Below, piece after piece: positions 49,401 through 59,890 of a stretch of DNA of 64,000 nt; positions within the stretch are counted from its first letter, which is position 1, and each line of letters begins with the position of its first letter. This DNA comes from Nectonema munidae. Taxonomy: Eukaryota > Nematomorpha > Nectonematoida > Nectonematidae. Both the position numbers and the translations under genes were made by a program. Under the pieces are notes generated by a model that was not told where the DNA came from, searched no databases, and saw nothing but the letters and a program-made list of their open reading frames with translations. The DNA lies in NCBI GenBank assembly GCA_030549495.1, contig JAUIRK010000938.1, positions 127,001-191,000 on the forward strand, read 5' to 3'.

Positions 49401-50021
49401 ACAATAAAAGTCAATAAAGTGAAAACAAAATATAAAAAAAAGTCACTTTAAACCAATTTTAAAATAGTTTGAACTGTTTTTTGGATTTTTTTTTTGGTCA
49501 TAAAGTTCAAAAATAATTTTTTAGATCAACATAAATTTATAAAACTATTTCGAAAAAAAGCAAAAATACAAAATACTATTTTAAATTTTTTCATTGACCT
49601 ACCATAATCTAAGAAACGAGTTTTTGTAATTGAAAAAACTTCAAATCTTTTTTAGGTCATCATTGCCAATAAATACTTACAAAAAAACAATGTCCAAATA
49701 GCATTCTAAAGAGATGTTCAGAATTATTGCAAGTGTAAAAAAATATAGCTTATCTACTTAATTTTTTTATTTTGAAAGGAAAATTTTGTGAATTTTTAGA
49801 AGAAAAAAAATAAGCTATAAAAAAGTGTGAAATGATTGTTTCCTTTGAGTAAATTCAAATTTTTGATTTGAAGAAGTAAAAAAAGATTTAATAATAATCA
49901 AAAAATTACAATCATTTTCATCCCAAGGATCAATGGAAGCATCCTCATCAGATTCATTGGAATACACATCATTTGGAGATAAGTGATAAAGTTCTTCATC
50001 ACTTGTAGTTGGACTATACAT
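45207..50021 (-). CDS. RFWD3: RFWD3 E3 ubiquitin ligase, four exons (RING, coiled coil, WD40)
   Basis: Minus-strand gene assembled from exons 50021-49910, 48832-48435, 47232-47044 and 46442-45207; all introns are GT/AG and phases agree, giving 644 aa. Order: acidic N-terminus, Ser/Ala-rich linker, RING-HC (172-215), coiled coil (about 236-285), then WD40 repeats to the C-terminus. Order and wording match vertebrate RFWD3, for example CGHxFGxxC in the RING, LDTSE-like residues after it and LLSASLDKFVRLTS in the WD40 part. Known role of the family: a nuclear ligase that ubiquitinates RPA and RAD51 at stalled forks and in interstrand crosslink repair (Fanconi anaemia gene FANCW). Here it is shorter than the human protein (about 774 aa), mainly at the N-terminus. 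The intron 2 donor (GAG/GTTGTC) is the weakest call. Confidence 0.88.
46606..46704. mobile_element. 99-bp MITE in RFWD3 intron 3
   Basis: Perfect 14-bp terminal inverted repeats ACAAAGAACTCTAT (46606-46619) and ATAGAGTTCTTTGT (46691-46704) flank a 71-bp core. The core recurs, inverted, at 41391-41484. No clear target duplication is visible, so the superfamily is open. Confidence 0.85.
47044..47232 (-). CDS. RFWD3: RFWD3 exon 3 (RING finger)
   Basis: A poly-T tract and AG precede it; the donor is GTCAAG/GTATCA. The 63 codons encode ICSICFEVFTNNGNHHACCL, then KCGHIFGFSCIQRWLRSG, then RCPQCNATSKRSEIRVLYF. Ligands are C172, C175, C192, H194, C200, C212 and C215. The Gly in HIFG stands where many RING fingers have Cys; as far as I recall, vertebrate RFWD3 has the same. 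E2 binding is expected here. Confidence 0.92.
47626..47788. repeat. Three 54-bp GC-rich repeats in RFWD3 intron 2
   Basis: Units start at 47626, 47680 and 47734: TCAGAGGTCTGGCAAGACCT, then CCGGGGAGACAACTCGC, then AAAACTTGCCAGCCTTA. Each unit holds a small hairpin, AGGTCT/AGACCT, and a wider GGCAAG/CTTGCC pair. It stands out from the AT-rich surroundings. Open frames on both strands are artefacts of a period divisible by three. Confidence 0.93.
48435..48832 (-). CDS. RFWD3: RFWD3 exon 2 (disordered linker)
   Basis: The acceptor TTTTTGTAG precedes it. Encodes residues 38-170: NELEDPVENLANGSFPYTVS, then DAPYLVRRSIEDMDIIAVHN, then a Ser/Ala tract from a GCT/GCA repeat (about 48627-48650), one SQ motif and an acidic end. 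It is low-complexity and weakly conserved, as expected for this part of RFWD3. The 3' border at GAG/GTTGTC keeps phase 0 with exon 3; a donor three bases further on would also keep frame. Confidence 0.7.
48991..49017. repeat. Perfect 11-bp palindrome in RFWD3 intron 1
   Basis: GTGTTCACTTT and AAAGTGAACAC are separated by AAGAC. It is a strong hairpin within the intron, possibly a decayed MITE centre. Confidence 0.9.
49910..50021 (-). CDS. RFWD3: RFWD3 exon 1
   Basis: Starts with ATG at 50021 and encodes 37 residues plus one base: MYSPTTSDEELYHLSPNDVY, then an acidic stretch ending DPWDEND. The donor is GATT/GTAATT. The single leftover T joins the AT that opens exon 2 to make Tyr38, so the frame continues. 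Acidic, Ser-rich N-termini are typical of RFWD3. An extra 5' exon cannot be excluded. Confidence 0.7.
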
Positions 50022-52699
50022 CCTCTTCTTTATTTATCTTCATTTATTTTCAGAGAAGAAAACTAAAAACATAAAATATATCAGTGAAGGATTCAGCGAG
50101 ATGGTGAAACACATAAAAAAATCAATTTAAAATCAAAAGGTGGATCCATTTTGACCTATCAATAATTTTATGAGTTTCAGAGATTATATCTTCTTCGTTG
50201 AAATTAGCAGATAAATTAATTCCAGGTCCGAAGATCCCACATACTAAAATTTTACTCACCTATGGATGTTTCATAATGTTTCTAAATGAAATTAAAACTT
50301 TTTGGCCAAAGATATTCACACCTTGTAGACATTTAAGCTGGTCAGAAGCACCGTTTGAGGGGTACAGTACCCTTTTTTCGTCTATTTTAAGCGTCCCGTC
50401 TTTTCAACAAATGCCCAGTTTTTTATCCTAGCTTATATTTTAACAAAATAATAAAATCTATAGTTGTTTGGTACTGTGATTGTGACAAATTTTATTCAAA
50501 AACTTTTTAAACTACCAAAGTTTGTTTGATCGATAAATACTTAACTGAAGCATACTTAACAAAAATCCATAATAAGGTTTGTATTTTGAATTTACCTTCA
50601 ACTAAACGTGATTTTGATAAGTGGCGTTTTTTTGCAAATAAAACAAAATGTATGTGAACAAATAAAAAGGTATAACCATGCGCGTTCACCGAAGGTTTTC
50701 AAGGAAGGGGCAAAAAATTTCAAACTTTTGGATAAAAGTGCTTGCTATTTCAAAAAAATACAAATCACATCTGTAGACGTCGCATTTCACATAAGTCTCA
50801 GAGAATTATGATCAACTTCACGTTTCAAATGACAAACTTTTTTTTTTTTATCAATTTTCTAGTTTTTAGTTCATCACAAAAAAATTAGCATTTTTGTGAA
50901 AATAATCGCGGAAAAATCACGTGCTTTTGCCTATCGCTGATTTTTATAGTTCTTTGAAGCTTGTGAGCATAACACTCTTGTTATGAGAGATGAAGGTGCA
51001 ACTATACACAAAAGAATTGCTCTTTCAATTAAGAGTGTGAAGGCAATACTTTTGATCAAATGCATTTTTAATTACTTCCTCTTTTTTTAAATTAATAAAA
51101 TTTAAAATTCAAATTGTAATGAAATCATTTTTTTATCAATAAACATTATTAATAACATTATTTATTTATTGCAGGCTAAGTAAATGCGCATATTGCATAT
51201 ATATTTATGTTTGAAAGAATTTATTAACAAGAAATGTATATTATATTATCGGTTAATTTCATTATGCTATTTCGATTTCTGAATCGGGTTTCCAGCTTTC
51301 AGACTAATCATCTTCAATTTCCTCATCTCTAAAGTTTTTCCAGTGATCACCACCATCATTCTAAAAACGATCAATTTCATCTTCAACTGCAGATATAAAA
51401 GTATCAGAATCTGAAGAGACTACTTTACTACACTTCTTCTTCAGTTTTTAGCAGCCCAGCAAAGTTCGAAAGCAGTATCAACATTTTCTTCGAATATAAT
51501 AAATTTAATTTAGACAAAAAACGAACGGCCAAAAGTTTATCAAAAAAACGATATTTGGATTCCAATCCAGCATGAAGTACACTCACTCTCCGCTTCACAT
51601 GAAATTCTTTGCTCTTACTCCAGCTTTGTTTTTTGCCCATTTGATACATTCTATCTTTTCTTATATCGTATATTTCTCAAGAAAAAGAAAATCTAAATAA
51701 TGCTTTGCGTATCTTAATTCTTTTATCTTTTTGTCTAGCAAATAGAACATGTGTTCACCACATTTCAAATTTAAAACAAATCATTTGTTAGCCAATTTTT
51801 CACTGCTTCTAGAAAGATGATTCAACTCAAAAGGCTTAAAAACTACTTCAGAATAAGCTAGCTTTTTAACAAAATGTTGCAGAAATTTCTGTATTCTTTA
51901 CTCTCAAAAAACTTTATTGCAAGATCTTTCAACAATTGTAAAACTTTTCCAAGCAGTCATTTCTTCTAGTTGTCTGAATAAATAAATACATTCAGCAGTA
52001 TTTTTGAGTTAACAAAATTTTTTTAAAAAAAGAACAATTTATTGATTGAATATATTCTTGCTAACGATCCTAATCTAATCCTCGATAAAGCTACATCACC
52101 TCCAAAAACATTTTCTGATGCTCTTAACAAAAAGATTGCCCTCAAATTTTGCATTTAATCCATCATTGACGATGATATTCCCCAAGTCTTTTGATAAAGA
52201 TGAAGAAAGCAGTTCAAAGGCAATTGAAAATAAATGGAATCCAGCATGAATATAAAAGAACAAAAGATGGTTCTCAAATTTTGCAATCTTCTGATGCATA
52301 TAATAATAAAATCTAAAAACACTGCTCAAAAAGAGGAATTACAAATTTGAAGATATAAAAACTTCACCTTTTTTGTCTGAAAGGTTTCCTTTTGAGGAAA
52401 AAAATTATATAGTTTGTAACCAAAACAATGTTCATCCCGATAAAATTTTGAATATATTCAAATTTTTAGGTAAATTTGAAGATTTTTATATATATTTTTT
52501 TTGTCCTAGCATTTTTTCATAGCACAATATGCTCACAACCAGGAATCGAACCCAGACCAGAAAGAAACGCAATTTTTTCACTTGTGCGCTTCAAATAATC
52601 TTGAATTTCCCCACACTTGCAATTCTCGGTATTGCTTTGCACTCAATAAGTTGATAGATTTTCACAATAATAACAATACTTCATCTTTCAATTTTATTC
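50022..52699. other. AT-rich DNA upstream of RFWD3, with minus-strand coding-like relics
   Basis: The RFWD3 promoter should lie just above 50022, but no clear box was seen. Minus-strand frames at 51649-51428 (KKQSWSKSKEFHVKRRVSVL), about 51420-51270 (acidic, SSDSDTFISAVEDEIDRF) and 52329-52096 (HLFSIAFELLSSSLSKDLGN) look like fragments of a decayed transposase-like gene, but I cannot name the family. A tRNA-like B box GGGTTCGATTCC lies on the minus strand at about 52540-52560 without a complete tRNA fold, so it is probably a SINE or tRNA relic. Confidence 0.4.
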
Positions 52700-55300
52700 T
52701 CATAATGACAATTAATCTCTGAAACTTTAGCCCATTACTCTCTTGACCTTTTTGATATTTTTTCTTTGAGAGAATCTGATAGAGCTCTAAATATGCATTC
52801 TTCTAACTCAATCTCCCACAATGACGTTCGTATTTTTCTAAAAAATTTTGATGATGTTCAATCTCTTAACTCAAAATTTGAAGATATTTGTCATGTTGTT
52901 AATAATACAAATTGCCATAATCTGTACCCTATTTTCTTGATCTGTCTTCAAAAAACTTGGCTAAGCTCTTTAATTCTTCAAGTTATAAATTTATTTCGAA
53001 GCCTCCTATTTTATGATCTCATTCTGGCCTTGGCTTCCTTATAAACGATAGCTGCCTTTTCAACCAAATCTCAAATGACTTTTCATCAAAGTTTTTTGAA
53101 AAGCTTTTCTATCGTGGTAATTGTGAAAAATGACAAAAAAAACCTAATGATTCACAATGTATATCGCCCACCTCATAACTCAGTTGTATCTGTCAATGTA
53201 TTTTTGGATGTAGTTTCGAAGATTATTATTTGAGTGGTCTAAGTTCGAAATTTTGTAATGTAATTTTTGGGGAAATATCAATCTTTTTAACTGGAAAAAT
53301 CATTAATTGTTGATAGATTTAATCTTATTTCAAGCAATTTTAAATTTACTGTAACTAAAGTAATATGTCCTCAATTTAATACGCTCGTTGATAACTGCTT
53401 GTTAAACTCTTATACCAACTGTGACTTATATATTCTATCTTCTCCCATATCAAATCACTATCCAATAACAAAAAAATATAAAATACATAGGAAAAGTATA
53501 GAAAATATGATAATTTTTTGTCCTCATTAATTAGATACCATTCAGGATGGGGGGGTTTTTTCCCCCCCCCCCCTGGGTCCCCGGTGGTAAAAACCCAAAA
53601 AAAACCCCCCCTCCCTTTTTTCTTTTGGAATAAGAGATCAATTATATCACCAATACATTAAAAGCAATAAACAAAATATAGTTATTCGTAATAAATACGC
53701 TACTATAGAAACAAAATAAAGACCCTCATTAAAATATGTAAAAACAATTATTTTAACAAATATTTTTCTATTTCTATGGGCGATAAGTTTACCTCTGATG
53801 ATCTTTCAGTTGCGAATGCTTTGTAATGAATAATTTGCTGGGAATCAATGTTTTATGTGGATCAACACAATCATATAATTATTGTAGGTATATTGTTAAA
53901 CATAAAGTTTAGTTCAATTTTCTAAAATTTACAGAGCTTGAGTTATTGGAGATCATAAACAGACTGAAAAACAACAGTACTGATGATATTTTTGGAATTT
54001 CGTTCAATTTAATTACTAGTTTTTCCTTTTATTACGCAAGTTGTGCTAATTGGTTTCAATGCATGAATCGTCTTTCCTGAAATTTAAAAAAAATGTCTAA
54101 GGTTTTACCTATCTACAAGAAAGGATCCAAGTGATGTTTAAATAATTAGAGACCAATTTCAATAGTTCCATCATCTTTCTAAAGTTTTTGAAAAGCTAAT
54201 ATACGAACAAATTTTCCAATACTTTTCTCATAATGAATTGTTATATGAAAACAATTTGACTTTAGGACCAATCATTCCACTCAACTTCTTCATTCTTTTT
54301 TTGAAATGATGTTTTTGATCATATTGATAAAAAATATAGACGTGATATCCATCTTGATAGCTCTCTCTCTAAAGTTTTTGACTGCATTTCCCATTCTATT
54401 CTTGTTGAAAAATTACGCTTATATGGATTTTATAATGAATCTCTACTCTTTTTCTCCTCTTATTTATTGTGTGTTGGTGTTAATGGTACATGTTTTAACA
54501 TTTTTTATTCAAAAAATACAAGGTATCTCAAGATTCCATCGTAGGACCCCTATTGTTTTCGATATATATATATATCAATGATATAGCTAAAACTAACTTA
54601 TTTAAAAAATTATATCTTTATGCTGATGATATTACTATTTTGGTTCCCATGAATCAATCCTCTTTGATTGGTAATTTTTCTAAATTAACTGAATGGTTTT
54701 CCTCCAATTCTCTACAGTTAAATCTAAGTAAATGTAAAGCCTTGTGTTTTTCTCATACCACGAAAAAAATCTTACCTAAGTTGAGCTGGATTTGTTATTT
54801 TATAGTAAATTAAATTGGAAATCCCCCTGTTCATTTATACTTAAAAAATTGAACCTAGTTATTGGGAAGCTGAAACAACTTTGTAGCATACTTCCTGTTG
54901 AGACAAATTTCTACTGTATAAATCCATATTCCTGCAGTATTGTCAACTGGGAATATGCAGCAAACAAAGAAAAACGTTCCTCTCAAAAAAAGCCAATTTG
55001 AGTGGTGTTTAATAAAACGCACTATTTGCGTACTTTTAAGTTGTTTCATAAAAATAAAATTTAATGATCAGTAATAACTACATCTTTCAGTTTTTCAATT
55101 TAAATCCAAGTGTCAAGTTTTACCTAGTATTTTCTCTAATTTGTTTGGTTATAATTATAAAATTGAAGGTTTTTCTTTGCGTAACTTTCATCATATAGTT
55201 ATACCAAGTTATAGATCCCCTAAAAGTAAAAAAAACTCATTGAAGTATAGAGTTTGTAGGTTATGGAATCTCACGTCATTTCTTAAATAACTATATATAT
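52700..55300 (+). mobile_element. Decayed LINE (Jockey/CR1-like), endonuclease and reverse transcriptase
   Basis: Plus-strand pieces in several frames: an endonuclease block near 53155-53200 (VYRPPHNSVVSVNVFLDV) and reverse transcriptase motifs near 54110-54180 (LPIYKKGSK, then RPISIVPS). The catalytic LYADDITILVPMNQSSLIGN is at about 54613-54675, with YADD at 54619-54630. It is followed by LTEWFSSNSLQLNLSKCKAL, and a C-terminal block near 55200-55265 reads SYRSPKSKKNSLKYRVCRLW then NL. The order agrees with non-LTR elements of the APE type; the clade is uncertain. Many frameshifts and stops are present. The segment 53546-53626 inside it is abnormal G/C homopolymer sequence. Confidence 0.85.
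53546..53626. other. Anomalous G/C/A homopolymer block inside the LINE
   Basis: A run of G, a run of T, about thirteen C, TGGGTCCCCGGTGGT, then runs of A and C. Nothing else in the window looks like it except the SINE tail at about 36150. It is more likely a consensus or base-calling fault than biology. Confidence 0.6.
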
Positions 55301-56659
55301 CAATGTGTTAATGTGTAAATTTTCTAATTTAAGCTCATAGAAAATTATATATGTTTAAATATATAGAACTACCTTAAAAAAATTTGTTGTCTTTTTGTTA
55401 TATTATATTATTCTATGTGTACACATTCTTATTGTTTTACTATAGTTTATATGTATTTATCTTCATACGATGTGCGATTCTCAAAGTTTATTTACATACA
55501 TGATATTCTTATGCTACATCTCTAGGCGGCCATGAAGTTTGATGTGTTTAAGTTATATATTTCAATTTTACCATTCAAGCTTGTTTTCATATAAACTTTT
55601 TTTGTAATTTTGAATTCTTTAAATAAAGTCTTCTTTTTTCTTAAGTTTACATTTTATCATGTGTTCAAATTATTTTAGAATGCTTAGTAAATTATAATCA
55701 ATTTTAGGATTAAATTGGAAAATCTGATGATTAATAAATTTCATTATGTTTAAAATTGAGTGGTATATTGCGCTTTCAAGAGCCGATCAAACGGAGTCGA
55801 AGATAATCTTTGCTGTTTAAAAGATCTCAGAATATTTGAGAAACACTATGACTAAAAATTTGACTGAATGTACATATCCCAGTAGAACATTTCTTTATAA
55901 AATATTTTCATAAGAGGAAAAATGTTAAAAAAATTATTATTAAATTAATTTAATAATAGAAAAATAGTTAAATAAATCCTTGTAGAATTTTACCGTAAGA
56001 TAGGTAAAAAAATAAGACAAATTGAATATGAAATCTCTAAATTCGGAAACCTTTAATAAGTATGGAAAATTCCAGAAAAAAAATAATTATATATGAGAAT
56101 ATTTTCAAATAATTCAAAAAACCGACTTAAAAAGCCTTAAAATTTGAATATATTCAAGATCAAAATTAAAATAAAAAATAATTAAAAAAATCTAAATATA
56201 TTTCGTTATAATACAACTAGTATGATAGCCAGAAATTAGTATATTATTTAAAATTATATTTATTGGAAGGGAATAATGAAAATAAACGTATTTTCGTCAA
56301 GTAAAGTTAACTTTAGGAAAAGTGTTAATGAGGGTTGCAATAACCGTATACTTAATAGTTTGATTATAAAAAAAGCCACAAGTGGGAGACATGTTCTTTG
56401 TATTCAAATTTTTTTAATATATTTGTCTAGTTTGAAAAGAAGAAGATAGACATGAGATATTGCATTATGAAATTATTCTTTGTTTTCATACTTTGTGTTT
56501 TGAATAACGTTTGATGTTTAGGTAGGTAGATAGGTAAGAGATATCTAAGCACTTTCCATAGTAGGTCGATATGCTTGCATCATTTACTAACTTGAGGATT
56601 TGTAAGGATGTGAAGTGAGTTTATTTTCTAAAATAGAAGTAAAAAAGCTTTAGTGAGGA
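55301..56659. other. AT-rich DNA between two LINEs
   Basis: No gene or clear repeat is recognised. An AATAAA-rich stretch at about 55620 may be the 3' tail of the plus-strand LINE. Confidence 0.45.
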
Positions 56660-58330
56660 GGTGAAAAGTTTGATAAGGATGGAGTTAAGTGTTTGTGGGT
56701 AGAGAGGAATGGTTCTATTATATCAAGGAAGAGAGAGGTGTGTTCAATGATCTTGAGGTATGATATAAAGTTTAGTAAATAGAAGTGCAGCTTTTTAAAA
56801 TGTAAATATGCTTTTCAATGAGTTTGATTGGTTCAATGAAAATATTGGAGAGTAGAGAATAATGTGAATTGGAGTTTCAATATGAGGGCAGCCAAATCTG
56901 CAAAAATAGTTGGAGTGAAAATTAAAATTATAGAAATAGGCATAACACGGGCAATTAGGTTGCGAGGAAGAGTAATGTTTTATTAAGTGCAAATTGGGAT
57001 AAAGTGGTATGTATATTTTTTGAGTAAAGGCATTCATTTATAGATGATTCAAAGGTGGATAATAAAAGGGTAGGGGTTAGGATATATTGTGACGGTAGGG
57101 ATGTGGATTTGGATAAGAGGAGTACCAAAAAATTCTCAAAGGAGAGGAATGGGCGGGGCACCTGAATAGTTTAAATGAAAATGATTACAAAAGTTAATTA
57201 ATTTTTTGTCAAGGCTGAGTGTTGACAGGGAGATTTTTCTGTCGAGTTGAAAGTTGTTGATTATGTTTTGTGATTCTGTAAAAAAATTATGTGTTTGAAT
57301 TTAGATGTAAAGATAATTAAGTTATCAATTACATGATGTTAGGGGTGCTAGGATTTCTGTATGCATATGTTGTATGAAAAAAGGTGTACTTGCATTGTGA
57401 TTTAAAAAAAGGCGCATTAGCTGTTTCGTTATAGGTGATTTTGAGCCTTCAGTAAAACTGAGAATTTTTGATGCGCATTTGAATTAGGTTGACGTTTGAG
57501 AGGGAGAAAAAAAATTTATTATTAAAAATAAAAAAAATATATAAATAAAAAAAGTACATAAGAAAGTGAATCAAAAAAACAAATAAAATCAATTATTTTT
57601 AGTTGATAGAGTTGAGTGCTAAGAATTTGTGGTGGCATATTTGAGTTGTGTATGGGTGGATTTCAAAGGGTTTACTCTGGTGTATCGGCGCAGTTGTGAT
57701 AAACTTGATAGTGAGTAAGTTGTGGCATATATTGTTCAAGAAGGGTATTGATAAAAGATGAGTAAAGGGAAGGTCTTTTTGAGTAAATATTAGTGAAGTT
57801 ATGCAGTTGTGATCTAGAGAGAAAATTATTTAGGTATTTTTGCAAATTCGAAAAACTATTTTATGTAAACTCTTTTTTCTTGTTTTAGCAGACTTTGGAT
57901 TAGACATAAAATGTCTGATCCTATGTCTGCTACCCCCTTGTGAAGTAGAGAGAGTGAGTTTCTGTATATATGTATTGTTGTTGTGTAGAAAGATGAGAAT
58001 GCGCTTTTGAAGATAGTTGTTTATGAATTTGATTATATATATAGAGAATTTTTTAACGATGAGATTATTCATGATTGTAAGATTCCATGCTGGTTGAAGG
58101 CTCTTTCAATGTATAGAAATGTGGCTGTTGTGATGTTTTGGTTATTGAGTTTTTTTTAGATAAAACATAAAGCGAGATAGCGCTAATCCGGTGTTTTTAT
58201 TGGTAGATAGGGTGTATTAGATTATTTTTAAGAATGTAGTGGATTAGGTATTTTTGTAAGATTTTAGTAGGTTTATTATGTGGTAGGCTTTTTTCATATG
58301 TTTAATAGAGATAATGACAATGCTAATAGA
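56660..58330 (-). mobile_element. Decayed LINE with reverse transcriptase, RNase H motif and C-terminal finger
   Basis: Minus-strand pieces in order. Reverse transcriptase: a TATFLYIERAFNQHGILQSM-like block near 58120-58070, then INNYLQKRILIFLHNNNTYI and STSQGGSRHRI to about 57900 (family form: VFLDIEKAFD..., then GVPQGS). A probable RNase H start is ILSFTEGSKSP at about 57465-57435. A C-terminal zinc-like block YFCRFGCPHIETPIHIILYS is at about 56910-56850. RNase H after the reverse transcriptase points to I/Loa-type LINEs, unlike the plus-strand LINE nearby. It is heavily broken. Confidence 0.75.
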
Positions 58331-59890
58331 AGTACTTCCATATTGGAGGTAAACAACTACCTTGAGGAATTTTCCATTTGCTACCTATAGCAAGGCATGC
58401 TATAATGGCTAGATGATTGGCTTGAGCCAGATATGAATGCTATAATACTTTTAGAACTCAAAGTTAGTGGAGAGTCATTCAAATTCACTATTTTCTTAGT
58501 CTCTTGGGGCTACGTATGTATGCTTCTTTTCACTGAAGGAGTCAGGTTTGCTTGTAGTGTTTATATTTTTAAAGAGAGTTTCTAGCACGTCTTCAAGCCC
58601 ATCTAGGCTTCCGATGATCTCCTTACCTTGGGGGTTGAGATTGTCGTTGAATATTTCTCTTTTCACATGATGGGCTTCTTCCAGAGGCCTTGAGAAGAAA
58701 TTCGCAAAAAGGCAGAAGCAACAAAGAATAATTCCAAAGTTACTCTAGTCAGAAAATATTACAAATATACTCACAGAAACGGCACGTAGAGAAAAAAGTG
58801 GGAAAAAGAGAAGTCAAATTGCTATGAACGCTTAGGCAGATAACGAGGATAGCGTCTTGTTCTTCTAGAAGTAAAAGGTTTGAATAGCATCTGATAGTGA
58901 ACCTCTAAATCTCCCTTCACTTAGGGTAGTTGATTAAACCAAATGATCTAAGGATGGAAACTAAAAATAGGCCCTTTAACTTTAGTTTTCGGTAGAACAA
59001 GTTTCTTAGTTCTGATAAATAGTTGTTCTAGGGCAAAACAACTCTGAATCAAAATTATCATTGCCCTGAAGATAAAGTTCTAAAGGAATACAACGATAAA
59101 GTAAAGGTTAAATTACCTTTACTTTATCGTTCTACTTACCTTCACCAATTTGATGGGCCACCTTCAGCACCAAATTTATATCTTAAGGAATAAATGTAGA
59201 AATTTTCCGACCCTGAAAATAAAATTCAGGTCATAAAAATTCGTCCCAATTTACTAATTCCATGAATTAAACAAGCTAATAAAAATTATAATGAAATTAA
59301 ATAATTATAAAGTAAAATATTGAATATTTGAGTAAATGAATTTTGCTTTCAAAAATATCAAAGCAATTAAATGGATAAACTATAAATTTTTAAACTTTAA
59401 TTTTCAAAGCCATGCTTTTAGCACATTCCTATTATCGGATAATGATGTTTTACTTCTTGGTTCATTTGTAAATGAAATTAAAAAGAAGAATAAACCTACA
59501 TATAAAGAAACGTTAATTGTCTCAACATACGATGAACTATCAAAATTAAGGATCCAGGATAATGAGTTATCTGATTATATAAAAAGTAATGAAATACATT
59601 ATTAATAATTTTTCTTTTCTGAATTTTAATGTTAAGACCTTATTTGTGCTTTTTCGTCAATTTAAAAAAAATTTTATCTTATTTTTTAATTATCAAGGTA
59701 AGTATAGCTTCCTCATTTGTTAGGGCTTCTATATGTCCCGATTTTACTTGATGCTGACTAACTGATTATAAGGAAGTAAAAAAGATTCCATCTGATTGAC
59801 CAATCTCTAGTTTCCAAAAAGTTTGAAAAATAAGTATTAATCTTTTTTAGTATAAAAATATTGTACTTCCATCTATTTTTATAAGCTTAA
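58331..59890. other. GC-richer unassigned DNA, including an 89-codon frame of unknown origin
   Basis: 58380-59200 is less AT-rich than its surroundings but gives no recognisable protein. A perfect hairpin lies at 59093-59130. At 59336-59605 (+) an 89-codon frame starts MNFAFKNIKAIKWINYKFLN and ends DNELSDYIKSNEIHY. I recognise no family and see no splice or promoter evidence, so I do not call it a gene. The last four bases, TTAA, are the target site of the following element. Confidence 0.4.
59093..59130. repeat. Perfect 16-bp hairpin
   Basis: ACGATAAAGTAAAGGT (59093-59108) and ACCTTTACTTTATCGT (59115-59130) with a 6-base loop TAAATT. Perfect pairing in a region without other repeats. Confidence 0.95.

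Noticed and set aside
59336-59605. 89-codon frame as a small gene
   Set aside because: No domain, promoter, splice or conservation evidence is visible, and chance frames of this size are common here. It is mentioned only inside the stretch description.
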